NCBI GenBank assembly: GCA_934274515.1
Contig: CAKQTC010000034.1
Coordinates: forward strand, 1-6,067
Direction of reading: 5' to 3'
Length of the DNA: 6,067 nucleotides
DNA from: an uncultured Clostridia bacterium
GTDB taxonomy: Bacteria > Bacillota > Clostridia > Christensenellales > DTU072
Positions 6,059-6,067 of this stretch are shown here, one piece after another. A program made the position numbers and the translations under genes. Numbering within the stretch: position 1 is the stretch's first letter; each line of letters starts with the position of its first letter. Below the pieces are notes generated by a model, which searched no databases, was not told the origin of the DNA, and saw only the letters and a program-made list of their open reading frames with translations.

Positions 6059-6067
6059 GCTGTTTTT

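Overview
The window reads as part of the virion-structure operon of a tailed phage or prophage. All five genes lie on the minus strand, so transcription runs from high to low coordinates. Strong AGGAGG-type ribosome sites, moderate GC and the style of the proteins (notably NPVQNK-repeat fibres with a YPVGSIYMS...FGG.W tip) point to a Firmicutes host, most likely a gut Clostridia member (Oscillospiraceae/Lachnospiraceae-like). This is inferred from remembered family resemblance, not from a search. No integrase, repressor or attachment site is visible, so prophage and free phage cannot be told apart.

Layout in transcription order: (1) a strong GC-rich hairpin (6035-6058) at the right edge, probably a terminator or attenuator after an upstream head gene; (2) a 124-aa helical protein (5640-6014), probably a head-tail adaptor; (3) a 608-aa beta-rich protein (3803-5629), probably a tail nozzle or hub of the short-tailed (podovirus) type; (4) a 277-aa fibre or receptor-binding protein (2973-3806) with two NPVQNK repeats and a gp10/collar-like tip; (5) a 394-aa protein (1748-2932) with two N-terminal 45-residue repeats, a conserved LTGGYGSSY core and a glycine-rich linker, probably an internal or ejected virion protein; (6) the first 577 codons of a very large protein (1-1733, GTG start, running off the left edge), probably an ejected or polyvalent virion protein.

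The genes are tightly packed, with gaps of 40 nt or less and one ATGA overlap, and each has its own Shine-Dalgarno site. They therefore look like one co-transcribed, translationally linked module. The proposed logic is: the adaptor closes the portal, the nozzle forms the short tail, the fibre binds the host, and the last two proteins travel in the head and enter the cell envelope or cytoplasm with the DNA. No tape measure, sheath, tube or baseplate gene is seen, which agrees with a short tail, but genes outside the window could change that view.

I see no clearly new defence or regulatory system. The points most worth checking are the truncated giant protein, the duplicated module in the 394-aa protein, and the hairpin placed only 20 nt before the adaptor start codon. 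There is no gene-free stretch over 300 bases.
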